DNA of 64,000 nucleotides from Cladorhizidae sp. MBARI D1340-BT2 (GCA_028752905.1 JAQNBH010000136.1:1-64000), one strand, 5' to 3'; numbered from the stretch's first letter, positions 39,485 to 50,841 are shown. A program made the numbers and translations. Notes: generated from the sequence alone by a model not told the origin.

Positions 39485-41433
39485 AAACACAATAAAATGA
39501 CTGTAGTTTCATGAGGCAACATTTTTATATATTACATGATAAGAGCAAACCAGGATTTGAACAATTCACAGATTTCTCACACTAATACTGGTCCATACAT
39601 TGAGCAAGCAACTCGTAGATTATCCACACGAACTATACTTTAAGGAGGAACTTATCAACGTCTGCTCAAAACACTTACGTTAGACTGTGTCAATACAAAA
39701 GATGATCCACACTTCATACTTAGAGCTTACTCTACTAGGCCAGTGTCAGTTGAAATAATGTAAGAGAGGCATCAAATAGAATACCAATGCCATGTATATG
39801 TGTATATATATCCATAGAAACATTTTTATAAATGGGTAGTGTTCAGGTTCAGGCATCCATGACTGTGGAACAGCCTGTCCTAACAGGGCAGGATTTCCGA
39901 AAGAATTGCTAACAAAGGTCACAAACAGCAACCAATGGTCATGGACTTTGGTTCCAATGGCCCCCTACTTGCTACTGTCTGTGTAGACATGAGGAGTATA
40001 TACTTCATGTCTACCATTCATGTGCCAGAGCCTGCACTTGGATCCACATGCACCATGGAGAGGCACACACTAGTGCCCAGGAAGATAAGCTTTGCCCTCC
40101 ATGCTTACCTGATTACTAGTGCTACATGAAGAGAGTGTGTTCAGAAAAAAAATTTTTTTTCCACCTGCACGCTTGACCGAGTACTTATCTTTTAGTGCCC
40201 AATGAAAACACTCACTGCGTAGCCTCTAGCCACAGGTGCTAATTTGAACTCGAACACTTTGCAATCTGGAGATATTTATGCAGAGCCACAGGCATTCAGG
40301 TTTTGAGGTACCCCCACTTTAGAAATCGATACAACGATGGTCTCGCCATAAGTGATGAATGATGGCTTGCCATCAGTGATGAAGGGTTGCTCTAGAATCC
40401 CTAAAACCTCTCCTTCCCCAGCGCTTTATGCAAGTTTCTGCTAGGGGAAGGAAATGTTTGGCATCCCAAAATTATTTTCTTGGTCCAGTGACTTTTACAA
40501 GATTATATACACCCTGTTAAAAGGGGCTGTGGGGAGCAGAACTGACGGGATGCTCCCTCTGAAGTCTGAAGAAAAGAAATATTGGGCGTAGTATGTCTTG
40601 CCTGGTCTTGGGGGGGAACGCTTGACTACCTCTCCTGTGTCATACGTGGTCCACCCAATTATCCATCCTGTAACTTGGCTATCGTTATACCAATGAAAAA
40701 TATTTTAGTATCAAAAGAGAGCACATAGAGAGACCTCTCTTTTGAGATATATATCAGGTCCATACCATGAAGTTTACAGAATCTACAGAGCAATAAATGG
40801 TAATCACAAGTTGTAGTTTTTTAAATAAAAAAATGGTCCTGTCCCTCCTTAAGCGTATGGGATGCAACACGATGCAATGCATCGCATTGCGATGCAACCT
40901 CATGTTCACCATCGACGTGTCGTGTTGCAATCGTCGCCGCGCAAGCGATGCGCCTATTGTGAACCAGCCTTTAGATTATTGAGTATTGTATATATAGCAC
41001 ACACTTTGGAATGCTGCACTCAGTACAGTGATTTTAATCAACAGATTACCTCTTGATTTACACCTTGTTTACAAGTACATGGTATGCTTTGTTTAGAGGG
41101 CCTGTCATAATGATCAAAATGCAGTAGCAGTAAAACCTCTCTGGAGCCATATATTCTCTTGGATATTGATGTTAGTGATGAAGCTCTATGGATGTGACAT
41201 TTGCTGGCATTGCATACTACAGATGTGTACCATACACCAGAGTTTTAGAGTTGACCTGATTTGTTCTAAAACATGTACTGTCCTACCACATCCCAGAGAG
41301 CACCTATAGTAACTTCAGAGAACATAAATTCATTTATGCTCCTGTAAGGAATGCTGCCCCCTCAGTGCATTATAACATTGCTTTTTATCCCACCACCGAC
41401 ACCCTTATTCGAATTTCTGAAAGAAACATCCTA
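39485..41433. other. Intron sequence with no recognised gene
   Basis: About 1.9 kb between the linker exon and the Tigger element. It contains an A8T8 run near 40146, a C/G-run near 40612, and a CpG-rich stretch at 40860-40960 with repeated GATGCAAT/GCGATGCAAC and complementary GTTGCAATCG motifs. I see no supportable coding exon. Confidence 0.4.
40860..40975. repeat. CpG-rich palindromic mini-element
   Basis: Overlapping direct and inverted copies of GATGCAA and GCATCG (GCAATGCATCGCATTGCGAT, then CGTGTTGCAATCGTCG) in otherwise A/T-rich DNA, ending GCGATGCGCC. It could be the subterminal part of a DNA transposon or a MITE fragment; no flanking TIR is identified. Confidence 0.4.
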
Positions 41434-42815
41434 CAGTGGTCCCTCCCTATTAAGACCACCCAGGGAGCACTTCCAACTGGTCTTATTAGAGAGGTGGTCT
41501 TACTTGGGAATAACACTCCAGGGGTCTCACAAAGCATTGCTCAGTGGATTTTATTGTGTAGTGTACACACATTCATAATATTAAACCAACTGCAAGCTCC
41601 CCATTGGAATTATGGGTGTGTCTTGGAAAGACATTGGTTATCATTGTACACATGTATGTATTGGACATTAAACTCATGCAGTGTCCTTAGGACACAGAAA
41701 GTCTGAGATACTGGACTGGACAGTCCGCTCCATCCTGTTCTGGATGACCATCTGCTCGATAGAATCAGCACCTGCCACAAGCTTGGGAATGCCTCGAGTG
41801 GCAAAGTCACGCAGCTTGCACACCATCTCGAACACCTCTGACACAGTCACAGGAGTGGGCATGGGGCCATCCTCCTCCTCATCTGACTCAGGCTCCTCAG
41901 GGGAGGAGTCAGCAGGGGTGGCGAGGGCATGGTTGAGGGCAGGGTCATAGTGGTCCTCACTGGTGTGCACCTCGCTGTCGATGTTGGCGTAGTCCTCGGC
42001 AGTGTCACACCCTCCGGCAGCTGCGCATTTATGACTCCTCTACCTCAGCAGCGGGGGCAGTGGTGGTCGTGAAGCCACACTTCTTAAAGCACTTCTTGAT
42101 GGTGGACACATGGAGGTCATCCCCAGGCCTTCATGAGCCAGTGGATTGCCATCAGAATGTCCACCTTCTTGACAAGCGAGCTCATTTTCTCAGTGCAACC
42201 ACTATCGGCATTCACAGTGTCGTCCATGAGCCGGAGAATATAGCAGATCATCTGCTTCTGGTAGACCAGCTTCATGGCCTGGATGATGTCAGCGTCCATA
42301 GGCTGAAGCTTGGAAGTGGTGTTGGCAGGAAGGAAGACCAGCTTGAGGTTTCTGAGGTTGATATCTGAGTGCGCTGAGCAGTTGTCAATGAATATGATGA
42401 TCTTCCGGCCCTTGGCAAGCATCTTATTGTTGGTGCGCTTGAGCTACTGCTCCCAGATAGGAGTGCTCATCCATGCCTTGGCCTGTGCCTCATACTCGAT
42501 GCCGAGGTCCCTCTTTGGATCAATGCAGATGTAAAAATGTACCAGTTCCTGATTTTTCACAGTTGGGCAAAAGTATGTCACTTCAATGGAAGGTAGATCT
42601 TCAAACAAAAAACTAAATTCACTCTATTCTTGGATGCTTGGTCTTACTTGGGAGGATATTGACCCAGCCAAGTGGTCTTATAAGAGAGGTGGACTTGTCT
42701 TAGAGGGTCTCACTTGGGAGGGGCAAAATAAAGCCAACCAACCGGGATCAAGCAAAAATGGTCTCATAATGGAGGTGGTCTTACTTGGGAGGGTCTTAAT
42801 ACAGAGGGACCACTG
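41434..42815 (-). mobile_element. Tigger/pogo-type DNA transposon, internally deleted
   Basis: 1,382 bp bounded by terminal inverted repeats: CAGTGGTCCCTCCCTATTAA at 41434 and, on the minus strand at 42815, CAGTGGTCCCTCTGTATTAA. A TA dinucleotide flanks each end, the target duplication of this superfamily. Copies of the TIR-like motif GTGGTCTTACTTGGGA also occur just inside both ends. The interior encodes part of a pogo-type transposase on the minus strand. The element lies in the intron between the HH exon (43494-43702) and the linker exon (39406-39480) of the Ginger1-like gene. Confidence 0.93.
41674..42560 (-). pseudogene. Pogo/Tigger transposase remnant
   Basis: Minus-strand traces in order: FIDPKRDLGIEYEAQAKAWM, a stop, MLAKGRKIIIFIDNCSAHSD (second catalytic Asp), LKLVFLPANTTSKLQPMDAD, IIQAMKLVYQKQMICYILRL, then a frameshift near 42110 and an acidic C-terminus (EEPESDEEEDGPMPTP) ending ISDFLCPKDTA. 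The DNA-binding helix-turn-helix half and the first catalytic Asp are missing, so the element could only have moved with help from a complete relative. Confidence 0.88.
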
Positions 42816-43493
42816 TATTGACACAATATCGTGCATAAACGATCATTAAAAATTCTATAACTAGTTCAACAAAGTTTCTTTTTCAGAGTAAAAATAGTCC
42901 AGCTTGTTTCATAGACAAAGGGCAGCTGTCTTCTGTATCACTTGGTCCATCACCACATAGAGATGACAGCTGCATGCTGTGATAAGCCATGAACAGCTGC
43001 ATGTTGTGACAAGCCATGGACAGCTGCATGCAGTGACTGAGATATCCATAGGTCTCCACAAAACTACCATTTTGTCAAGCTGGGCCACTTATTATATCAG
43101 TAAACAACAAAATAGGCACTTAAAACTGAGCAACTACATAACAGCGAGGGTACAGAGTACATGCATAATATGAAAACCCTGATTGTTATTTCTTTGTCTA
43201 CTATTTCTGCAACTGTGCATAAGAGCTAAAGAATTATCCTCCCAACCTTCAGGAGTTCTGGCAGAGCACACCCAGAACAGTGCTGTTTGAGTTCATCATA
43301 CATATGCACAGAGATTTGGTGACCATATGATGGAGAAAGATCAAGTGTGGAGAGACAGGAGGGTCAGCTTCAGGTGAGCAGACGGCCAAGCTTAATAAAA
43401 TATATCTCAACAACAATACCACTAATATAACCTGATCCGCCTTTACGATATTACAACTTATGTATTGATATATCACTATGTACAAATACTTAC
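42816..43493. other. Intron sequence with a short CAGCTGCATG repeat
   Basis: Between Tigger and the zinc-domain exon. At 42964-43036 three near-copies of GACAGCTGCATG plus TGTGATAAGCCATGAACAG occur in tandem (about 27 bp each). No coding trace is recognised. Confidence 0.5.
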
Positions 43494-43702
43494 CCAACTA
43501 TAAACATCCTTTGCCATAGTCATCATACAATAATAGTCCTGTGTAAGACATGCCAAGGTACGCTTCTGACCTTGATGTGCACTATTGATGTCATGGGCCT
43601 CACGCAAAATTTTCTGCTGCTCATCAATTGAGAGCAGGACCAAGCGCTTAAGCTTCTTATTGGGATGGTTTTTTGCTGGTTGTGAGTAGAACATTGTTTC
43701 AC
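43494..43702 (-). CDS. Ginger1-like gene: exon with HH part of the integrase zinc domain
   Basis: Minus-strand exon between acceptor TTTGTCTATAG and donor GTAAGT. Reads ETMFYSQPAKNHPNKKLKRL, VLLSIDEQQKILREAHD, then INSAHQGQKRTLACLTQDYY and MMTMAKDVYSW. The H-x4-H spacing in EAHDINSAHQG and the DVYSW end match the H2C2 zinc-binding domain of gypsy/Ginger-type integrases; the CxxC follows in the next exon (39406-39480). The frame is intact. Confidence 0.82.
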
Positions 43703-43984
43703 CTATAGACAAAATAGCCATGACAAGTTGTGTCATGTACATTATTTCATAGACCTTTATAACAAGACACGTAAATAATTTTTGGTCACTTGAAAGAAAT
43801 CTGCCAAGTTCTATGAAATCAGGAAGCAATGGTTTATGTAGGCCTAATTTGTTGTGGAGAATATAGACCATGTATTGGAGGCTTATGAAATCATTGGCAT
43901 TGATCAATTTATGTCCACATGACAATCACGATCTGAACCAGTAAAGCTGTGGAGAAAACACCACAAGCAGGTGGTAATTATTTA

Positions 43985-44115
43985 CATAGCAATGACAATA
44001 AAACTGATGCTGCTCTTCCGAATACCACTGCACAGATATATGCACCATTCTGTAAATAGTACTCAACCTTCCGCAGGAACACACGTTGGTCTCTCTCTGT
44101 CGCATGACTGACCTG
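43985..44115 (-). CDS. Ginger1-like gene: candidate 5' exon
   Basis: The minus strand reads ATERDQRVFLRKVEYYLQNG, AYICAVVFGRAAS and is open for about 40 codons. A tract of this kind (Y-x2-YL-x-NG-x-YP) usually precedes the zinc domain in Ginger1-type integrases. The acceptor or start is not clear, and the donor may be a GT inside TGTGCAGTGGTATT. Sequence 43703-43984 between this and the next exon is probably intron. Confidence 0.45.
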
Positions 44116-44340
44116 AAAATTCAAATATCAACTTATATCTGAGGGGTAGTATGATAGTTTGTTAGATCAACATCATAGGGAAATGGAATTATGTTACATA
44201 CTTATCTGTAGATATCTGTCTCCCAGCAATGGCTTCGCTATGCGAATAATACTATCTGGTCACCCCAATGGCTTATAGTTTCCTGATTTGCGTGGGAGGG
44301 AGGAAATATGTGTCTGCACATGCGCAGTTGGTGAAGTGGA

Positions 44341-44358
44341 GGTGGTGCCCTCGACAAA
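44341..44358 (-). repeat. 18-nt LTR-like terminus upstream of the Ginger1-like gene
   Basis: The minus strand reads TGTCGAGGGCACCACCTC, identical over 18 nt to the start of the LTR of gypsy-like element 2 at 30362. Sequence beyond the 18 nt differs. It sits about 240 bp upstream of the candidate first exon and exactly at the border with the A/T-rich array. It could be the Ginger1-like element's terminus (such termini are reported to start TGTNR) or a remnant of another LTR. Confidence 0.55.
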
Positions 44359-46860
44359 TATGTATGTTTATTTGATATATATATATTTATTATAATTATA
44401 TATATATATATGTTTATTTGATTATTATATATATATATGTTTATTTGATATATATATATATATATGTTTATTTGATATCTTTATTTGATATAATTATATA
44501 TGTTTATTTGAATTTATCTGATATTTATATATGTCTATATGTCTATTTGATATATATATATGTGTTTATTTTGTTTATTTGAAATATATATGTTTATCTG
44601 ATATATTATATTTTTATTTGATATATATATATGTTTATTAGTTTATTTGAAATATATATATATGTTTATTTGAATATATGTTTATTAATTATATAATTAT
44701 ATACGTTTATATGATATATATATATATGTTTATTTGACATATATATGTTTATTTGATATATACATGATATATATATGTATGTTTATTAGATATAAATATA
44801 TGTTTATTTGATATATATATGTTTATTTGATATAATATATATATGTTTATATTTCAAATAAACATATATATAATATATAATATATATCAAATATAATATA
44901 TATATATCAAATAATCATTTATTTCAAATAAACATATACATATCTAATAAACATCAAATATATATATATATCATATATTTCAAATAAACATAATAAGATA
45001 TCATATATATATCAAATAAACAAAATATATGTTTATTGGATATATATGGGTATTTGATGTTTATTTGATATATATATAATGTTTATTTGATATATATATA
45101 TATATATATATTTGTATATTTGATTCATATATTTGATATATATGTTTATTTGATATAATATATATATGTTTATTTTGTTTATTTGATATATATATGATAT
45201 ATTATTATGTTTATTTGAAATATATGATATATATATATATATTAATTTTGATGTTTATTAGATATGTATATGTTTATTTGAAATAAATGATTATTTGATA
45301 TATATATATTTGATATTATTATATTATATATATATATATATGTTTATTTGAAATATATATGTTTATTGGATATATATGTGTATTTGATGTTTATTTGATA
45401 TATATAATGTTTATTTGATATATATATATCTGATTCATATATTTGATATATATAATATATGTTTATTTGTGTTTATTTGATATATATATATAATATGCTT
45501 ATTTGATATATATATAATATAATTATATGTTTATTTGAATATGTATATTATGTATATTAGTTTATTTTGTTTATTATATTTATTTGATATATATATGTTT
45601 ATTTGATATATTTATTTGATATATATATGTTTATTTAATATGTATATATATATATATGTTTATTTAATATATATATATTTATTTGATATTGATATATATA
45701 TATATATATATATATATTGTTTACTTGATATTTGAGTTTATTTGATATATATGTATTTGATATATATAATATGTTTATTTGATATATATATGCTTATTTG
45801 ATATAATATATATTGATTTATATACGTTTATTAGATATGTATGTTTATTAGAGATATATGTTATATATATGTTTATTAGATGTCCATTTGAAATATATAT
45901 GTTTAATATATATATTATGTTTATTTGACATATATATGTTTATTTGTTATATATATATTATATACATGTATATGTTATATATGTTTATTAGATAGATATA
46001 TATGTTTTTTGTTTATTTTATATATAATATGTTTATTTGAAATATATATGTTTATTTGATATATGTATATGTTTATTTGATATATATAATATGTTTATTT
46101 GATTATATATGTTTATTTGGTATATATATTTGTATGTTTATTTGATATATATATGTTTATTTGATATATATATATATGTATTTGATATATATATGTTTAT
46201 TTGGGCATATATATGTTTATTTGATATATTATGTTATTTGTGTTTATTTGATATATATATAGATATATATTGATTTATTTGATATATTATATATATATAT
46301 CAACTATATATTAAACATATATATATATCAAATAAACATATATATATATCAAATAAACAATTTAATATTAAATAAACATATCTAATAAACATATATATCA
46401 AAATATATATCTAATAAACATATATATATCAAATAAATAAACATATATATATCAAATAAACATATATATATATCAAATAATCATATATATATCTTATATA
46501 TATATCTATATTTCTTATAATTATATTATATATCAAAATAAACATAATTATATATAATTATATATCAAATGTACATATATATATATATATATATCAAATA
46601 AATAAACATATATATATCAAATATATTATATATATATATATATATCAAATAAACATATATATATATATATATATATAAATTAACCTATATATATATATAT
46701 ATATCAAATAAACATATATAAATCAAATAAACATATATTATATATATATATATATATCAAATAAACATAATATATCAAATAAACAAACACATATATCAAT
46801 AAACAATTAACATATATATATAAAATAAATATATATAAAATCATTATTATATAATTGAAA
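44359..46860. repeat. A/T-rich minisatellite with alternating orientation, main block
   Basis: About 2.5 kb of loosely repeated TGTTTATTTGATATATATA units of roughly 18-25 bp. Orientation on the plus strand is forward (GTTTATTTGATATA) at 44359-44850, inverted (TATATCAAATAAACATA) at 44865-45010, forward at 45010-46290, then inverted to about 46800. It is nearly devoid of G and C outside the GTTTATTTG core. The inverted halves could form long hairpins. No gene can be supported inside it. Confidence 0.95.
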
Positions 46861-47130
46861 AACAACATACCAAGTTCATTAACACCTAATTAACACATAT
46901 ACTTATATAATAATCAATTACAAAAATACCTAAATAATACTGAAATAATAACTAATTAACAATAAATAAATAAATAACTAAAAAGCTAACACGTTCAACT
47001 CCCGACTGACCCCAAAACAGACAAGGCATTCCCCCGCTGGACTGCCACTGAGAGACGCTGAAGGAGGTAAGCACGGGCATTCACCTCCCCAGTTCTTTGC
47101 CTTATCCTGAGGCTGAGCTCCTTCTCTAAA
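46861..47130. other. Island of ordinary sequence inside the A/T-rich array
   Basis: 46980-47125 is G/C-richer (CTGACCCCAAAACAGACAAG, CCGCTGGACTGCCACTGAGA) and carries GAAGGAGGTAAGCACGG, a good splice-donor match, and GACGCTGAAG. It might be an exon or part of another element that the A/T-rich repeat surrounds. The open minus-strand frame spanning it into the array is not convincing. Confidence 0.4.
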
Positions 47131-47330
47131 ATATATCAAATAAACATACAATATATATGAAATAAACATATATATCAAATAAACATAATAAACATTATAT
47201 ATACCAAATAAACAATATAATATATCAAATAAGCATATATATATATATATATATACAGTATATATTAAAAAAACATATATTAAATATATCAAATTAACAT
47301 AATTATGTATATCAAATAAACATGAGACTA
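47131..47330. repeat. A/T-rich minisatellite, inverted-orientation block
   Basis: ATATCAAATAAACATA-type units resume after the island, in the same inverted orientation as 46290-46800. Confidence 0.9.
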
Positions 47331-47689
47331 TGGAATAGTATGACATCAGTGTTACTCATTCAACCATTAAAAAAAAGATCAAAAAATTATTTTCTGGAAC
47401 CACTTCATAACTAACTTTGACACAGATAATATTTGTTCTTTCCACATTGTTTGTCCATGTCCAAAGTACTGTTTAATTAAGCCACTCCACATTTATCTAT
47501 CTTTAAATATTATAATCATATCTATGCACACACACACACACAGCTGCACCAGTACTTGGTGCTAGACTGACTGCACAATATATATTTTCTTCTTTTGATG
47601 TTGTTTTTTTGTGTTCACTTCATGTAGAGTCATCTTCATTGTCGCTGTAAAGCCATAATTATTATATTATTATAAGTTAATTATACCAC
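47331..47689. other. No recognised gene
   Basis: Single-copy-looking A/T-rich sequence with a short (CA)n run at 47525-47541. It leads into the pogo-like fragment. Confidence 0.4.
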
Positions 47690-47985
47690 TGCTCTTGCAC
47701 ACGCGCAGTCGTTTTTGTCTGCCGAGATCAAGAAATCATTCCGTGCTTGTGGCAGCACTGTGAAGGTGGGCGGGTCTGAAGATGGAGAAATTCACTGCTT
47801 TAAAGTCGATAAAGAAGAAGCTTTAGCTATCCCAGCCATTACTCAAGCTACTCGCCAGCTGTTGGGAGGGAAGTGACAGCTGTGGAGGGAAGTGACAGCT
47901 GTGGAGAAGATCATCCATTTGCTTCCTTGGACGAAGAACAGATCGAACATAACGAACTCATTGTAGACGATAGCGATTAGGAACT
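47690..47985 (+). pseudogene. Pogo-like transposase C-terminal fragment
   Basis: The plus strand reads SAEIKKSFRACGSTVKVGGS, EDGEIHCFKVDKEEALAIPA, then a TGA after LLGGK at about 47874. A directly repeated GGAGGGAAGTGACAGCTGTG follows, and traces continue in another frame. The I-K-K-S-F-x-x-C-G...SED..IHCF pattern is the C-terminal tail often seen in pogo/jerky-type transposases. No catalytic domain is present. TATATTCGGTAATTAT near 48160 may be its terminus. Confidence 0.6.
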
Positions 47986-48074
47986 CTTTCCAGCTAATTA
48001 CTACCTAGCTCAAATGTTTGAAATGAAACAATCTCAACCACAAACAAACGCGTCAAACAAGACTGGCTTGGCAC

Positions 48075-48143
48075 TGCGCAAGCGCACTGCGCAAGCGCAA
48101 GCGCACTGCGCAAGCGCACTGCGCAAGCGCACTGCGCAACTTG
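48075..48143 (+). repeat. Short GCGCAAGCGCACT repeat
   Basis: Five near-copies of CACTGCGCAAGCG in about 70 bp. The unit is rich in self-complementary GCGC and CpG, in sharp contrast to the A/T-rich surroundings. Confidence 0.92.
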
Positions 48144-48170
48144 ACAAGTCGCGACTTATATTCGGTAATT

Positions 48171-48256
48171 ATATCAAATACATCAAATAAACATAATATA
48201 TATCATCTATATATATATATCAAAAAATATATCTATCAAATAGCAAATAAACATAT
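48171..48256. repeat. A/T-rich minisatellite, small block
   Basis: A few ATCAAATAAACATA units with long (TA)n, in inverted orientation. Confidence 0.85.
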
Positions 48257-48866
48257 ATATGTGATAGGATCTGAGAAAATGGGTCTTATGTAGAGAAAAA
48301 TGGTTTTGTGGTGTGACTAAAATGATTACTATTTTAATTTTTTGGCATCTACTACCTTTCCTTAAATATTTGTGTGAAGTCTGAAGGCTTTTACTTGCTT
48401 CTTTGTAGGCAACAGTGAGGTTAGAAGATTGGTGGTCAAGAAGCTTGCTACGCGTGTAACGGAACTGCGTTGCCATGCAATGAGGAGAAAATACTGCCCG
48501 CAAGATGGGAAACCCCCACAAAATGGGGGATTTCCTACTAGCTGCTCTAGTGGCAGCATGGTTAACAAACTAACAAAGGAAAGGCTTCATTAAAGTGCAC
48601 AGGAAACTTCAAAATCCATTAATTTAAAATGCGTTTTTCTCAAAATGAATGCTTCAAGTGTCTAGCATTCAGGGTTTCATAACTTTACTTCTGAATTGAA
48701 ATAAGTGACGATTTGAGTTCCAAAATATAGGATATATGCTTATTTGATATATATATATTTGATATATATATGTTTATTTGATATATACACGTTTATTTGA
48801 TATATATAATGTTTATTTGATATATGTGATAGGATCTGAGAAAAGGGGTCTTGTGTACCAAAAATA
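48253..48866. mobile_element. ~570-bp segment bracketed by a direct repeat
   Basis: TATATGTGATAGGATCTGAG followed by AAAA(T/G)GGGTCTT occurs at 48253 and again at 48822, about 570 bp apart in the same orientation. The DNA between includes unique sequence (48300-48715) and a forward-orientation A/T-rich block (48730-48821). It may be a duplicated junction or a small insertion with long flanking repeats. No coding trace is recognised. Confidence 0.45.
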
Positions 48867-49285
48867 TATGAGTTATTGACATATATATATATCAAATAAA
48901 CATATATATATATATATATAAAATAAACATAGATATATAACAAATAAATATATATCTATTTAATAAACATATAAATATAAATATATTATATCTATATATA
49001 TTATTGACACAACAATTTCTAATGCGTTTCTTATTGATGTATATATATATATTTATATATATATATATCAAATAAACATATATATATATATATAATATAT
49101 ATATCAAATAAACATGAAATTAACATATATTATATCAAATAACATAATATATATATCAAATAAACATCAAATAAACATATATATATATAAATATATCAAA
49201 TAAACCTATATATATATTATATCAAGTACACACATATATATATAAAATAAACATATATATATCAATATATATTATATCAAACATC
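48867..49285. repeat. A/T-rich minisatellite, right-hand inverted block
   Basis: TATATATCAAATAAACATA units with (TA)n stretches, inverted relative to 48730-48821. The array ends abruptly where retroelement coding sequence begins near 49290. Confidence 0.93.
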
Positions 49286-49289
49286 TGAG

Positions 49290-50101
49290 TCTGAATATTC
49301 CAAGCAAAAGTCCTGGGATGGTCTGCTCGTGAAGGCTGCTTTCAATTCTCTCCTGAATTGGGCTAAAAATCCTACTTCTCGAATACGGATTTAAGCAGTT
49401 AGAAAGGAGTCAGGCGCTTGGATTCATGCCCTCCCCATGTCTTCATCAGGCCTCCGTATGGATGATGATGTTATCAGCGTAGCCATTGGTTTGCGGTTGG
49501 GTACACCTCTCTGTCATCCTCACACTGTTGCCATCAGTGCGGAACTCGGGTGGGCCAGCTAGGGACTGATGGTCTCAGTTGCTCGAAGGGTCAGGGTCAT
49601 CATTCAAGGCATGCAGCTATCAACGTTCATGTTAGACAATCACTTGCATCCATCAAGGTTCCTTCACATCTGGAGCACTCTGGGATCTGTCGCTCAGATG
49701 GCAAGCATCCAGATGGGGCTTCTATTGTTCCCTGGAGGAACGGCCGAAATCTTGTGTGGAATGCTACATGATTGGACACTTTTGCTCTTTCGTATACCAC
49801 TATGTTACCTGATGGTCCAGGGTGCATTTCTGACTGGGCCGAATTTCTGAAGAAGGGGAAGTATGCAAATATAGAGGCTAGTCATTATTTTGTACCTATT
49901 GGTATCGAGACCTCTGGAGTATTTGGGTCTGAGACAAAGAGTTTTCTCCAAGAGCTAGGTGCACGCCTCAAAACTGAGTCTGGTGACCATCGTGCCTACC
50001 ATTTCTTGCTGCAAAGAATTGCAGTTGCAATCCAACAAGGAAACACTGCTGCAGTGCTTGGATCCAGCTCAGTACCTGACGATCATTATTTCTTAATTTA
50101 A
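49290..50101 (+). pseudogene. Retroelement C-terminal domain with zinc finger and nuclease-like motif
   Basis: Plus-strand traces in order: MDDDVISVAIGLRLGTPLCH, a CxxC-type finger in another frame (CHQCGTRVGQLGTDGLSC), GHHSRHAAINVHVRQSLASI, RSDGKHPDGASIVPWRNGRN, LVWNAT, then after a frameshift near 49775 ASHYFVPIGIETSGVFGSET, FLQELGARLKTESGDHRAYH and FLLQRIAVAIQQGNTAAVLG, with TAA at 50099. A zinc finger, an R-H pair and a P-D...(about 13)...D pattern describe restriction-like endonucleases of some retrotransposons; here the last Asp is Asn. I recognise the block as a common retroelement tail in invertebrate genomes but cannot name the clade. Stops at 49392 and frameshifts make it a remnant. 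Confidence 0.65.
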
Positions 50102-50169
50102 ATTTATGCAATATGCATGTATTTTATATGCATGTATTCTGCATGTATGCATGTATTCTAGTTTGCATG

Positions 50170-50752
50170 TATTCTAGTTATTATTATTATTATTTATTAT
50201 TATTATTTTTGTTCTTATTATTGTTGCTAATATTGTTGCTATTGATGTGGCTATTGTTGTTGCTATTGCTGTTGCTATTGTTGTTAATATTGTTCTTGCT
50301 ATTGTTGTTGCTAGTTGCTATAGTTGTTGCTATTGTTGTGCTAATATTGTTGCTATTATTCTTGCTATTGTTGCTATATTGTTGCTATCACTGTTGTTAT
50401 TATTGTTGCTATTACTGTTGCTATTATTGTTGCTATTACTGTTGCTATTACTGTTGCTATTATTGTTGCTATTACTTTTGCTATTACTTTTGCTATTACT
50501 TTTGCTATTAATTTTGCTATTACTGTTGTTATTAATGTTGCTATTAGTGTTGTTATTACTGTTGATATTTTTATTACATTATTATTACTATTATTATTAC
50601 TATTATTAGTACTATTATTATTAATATTATTATCAATATTATTATCATTATTACTACTATTATTACTACTATTATTACTACTATTATTACTACTATTATT
50701 ATTACTACTACTATAATAATTACTTATATTATTATTATTATTATTATTAATA

Positions 50753-50841
<89 letters not shown>

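Noticed and set aside
46978..47346. Tyr/Ile-rich 122-codon minus-strand frame
   Set aside because: Most of it is translated A/T-rich minisatellite. Only the 46980-47125 island is of interest and was listed separately.
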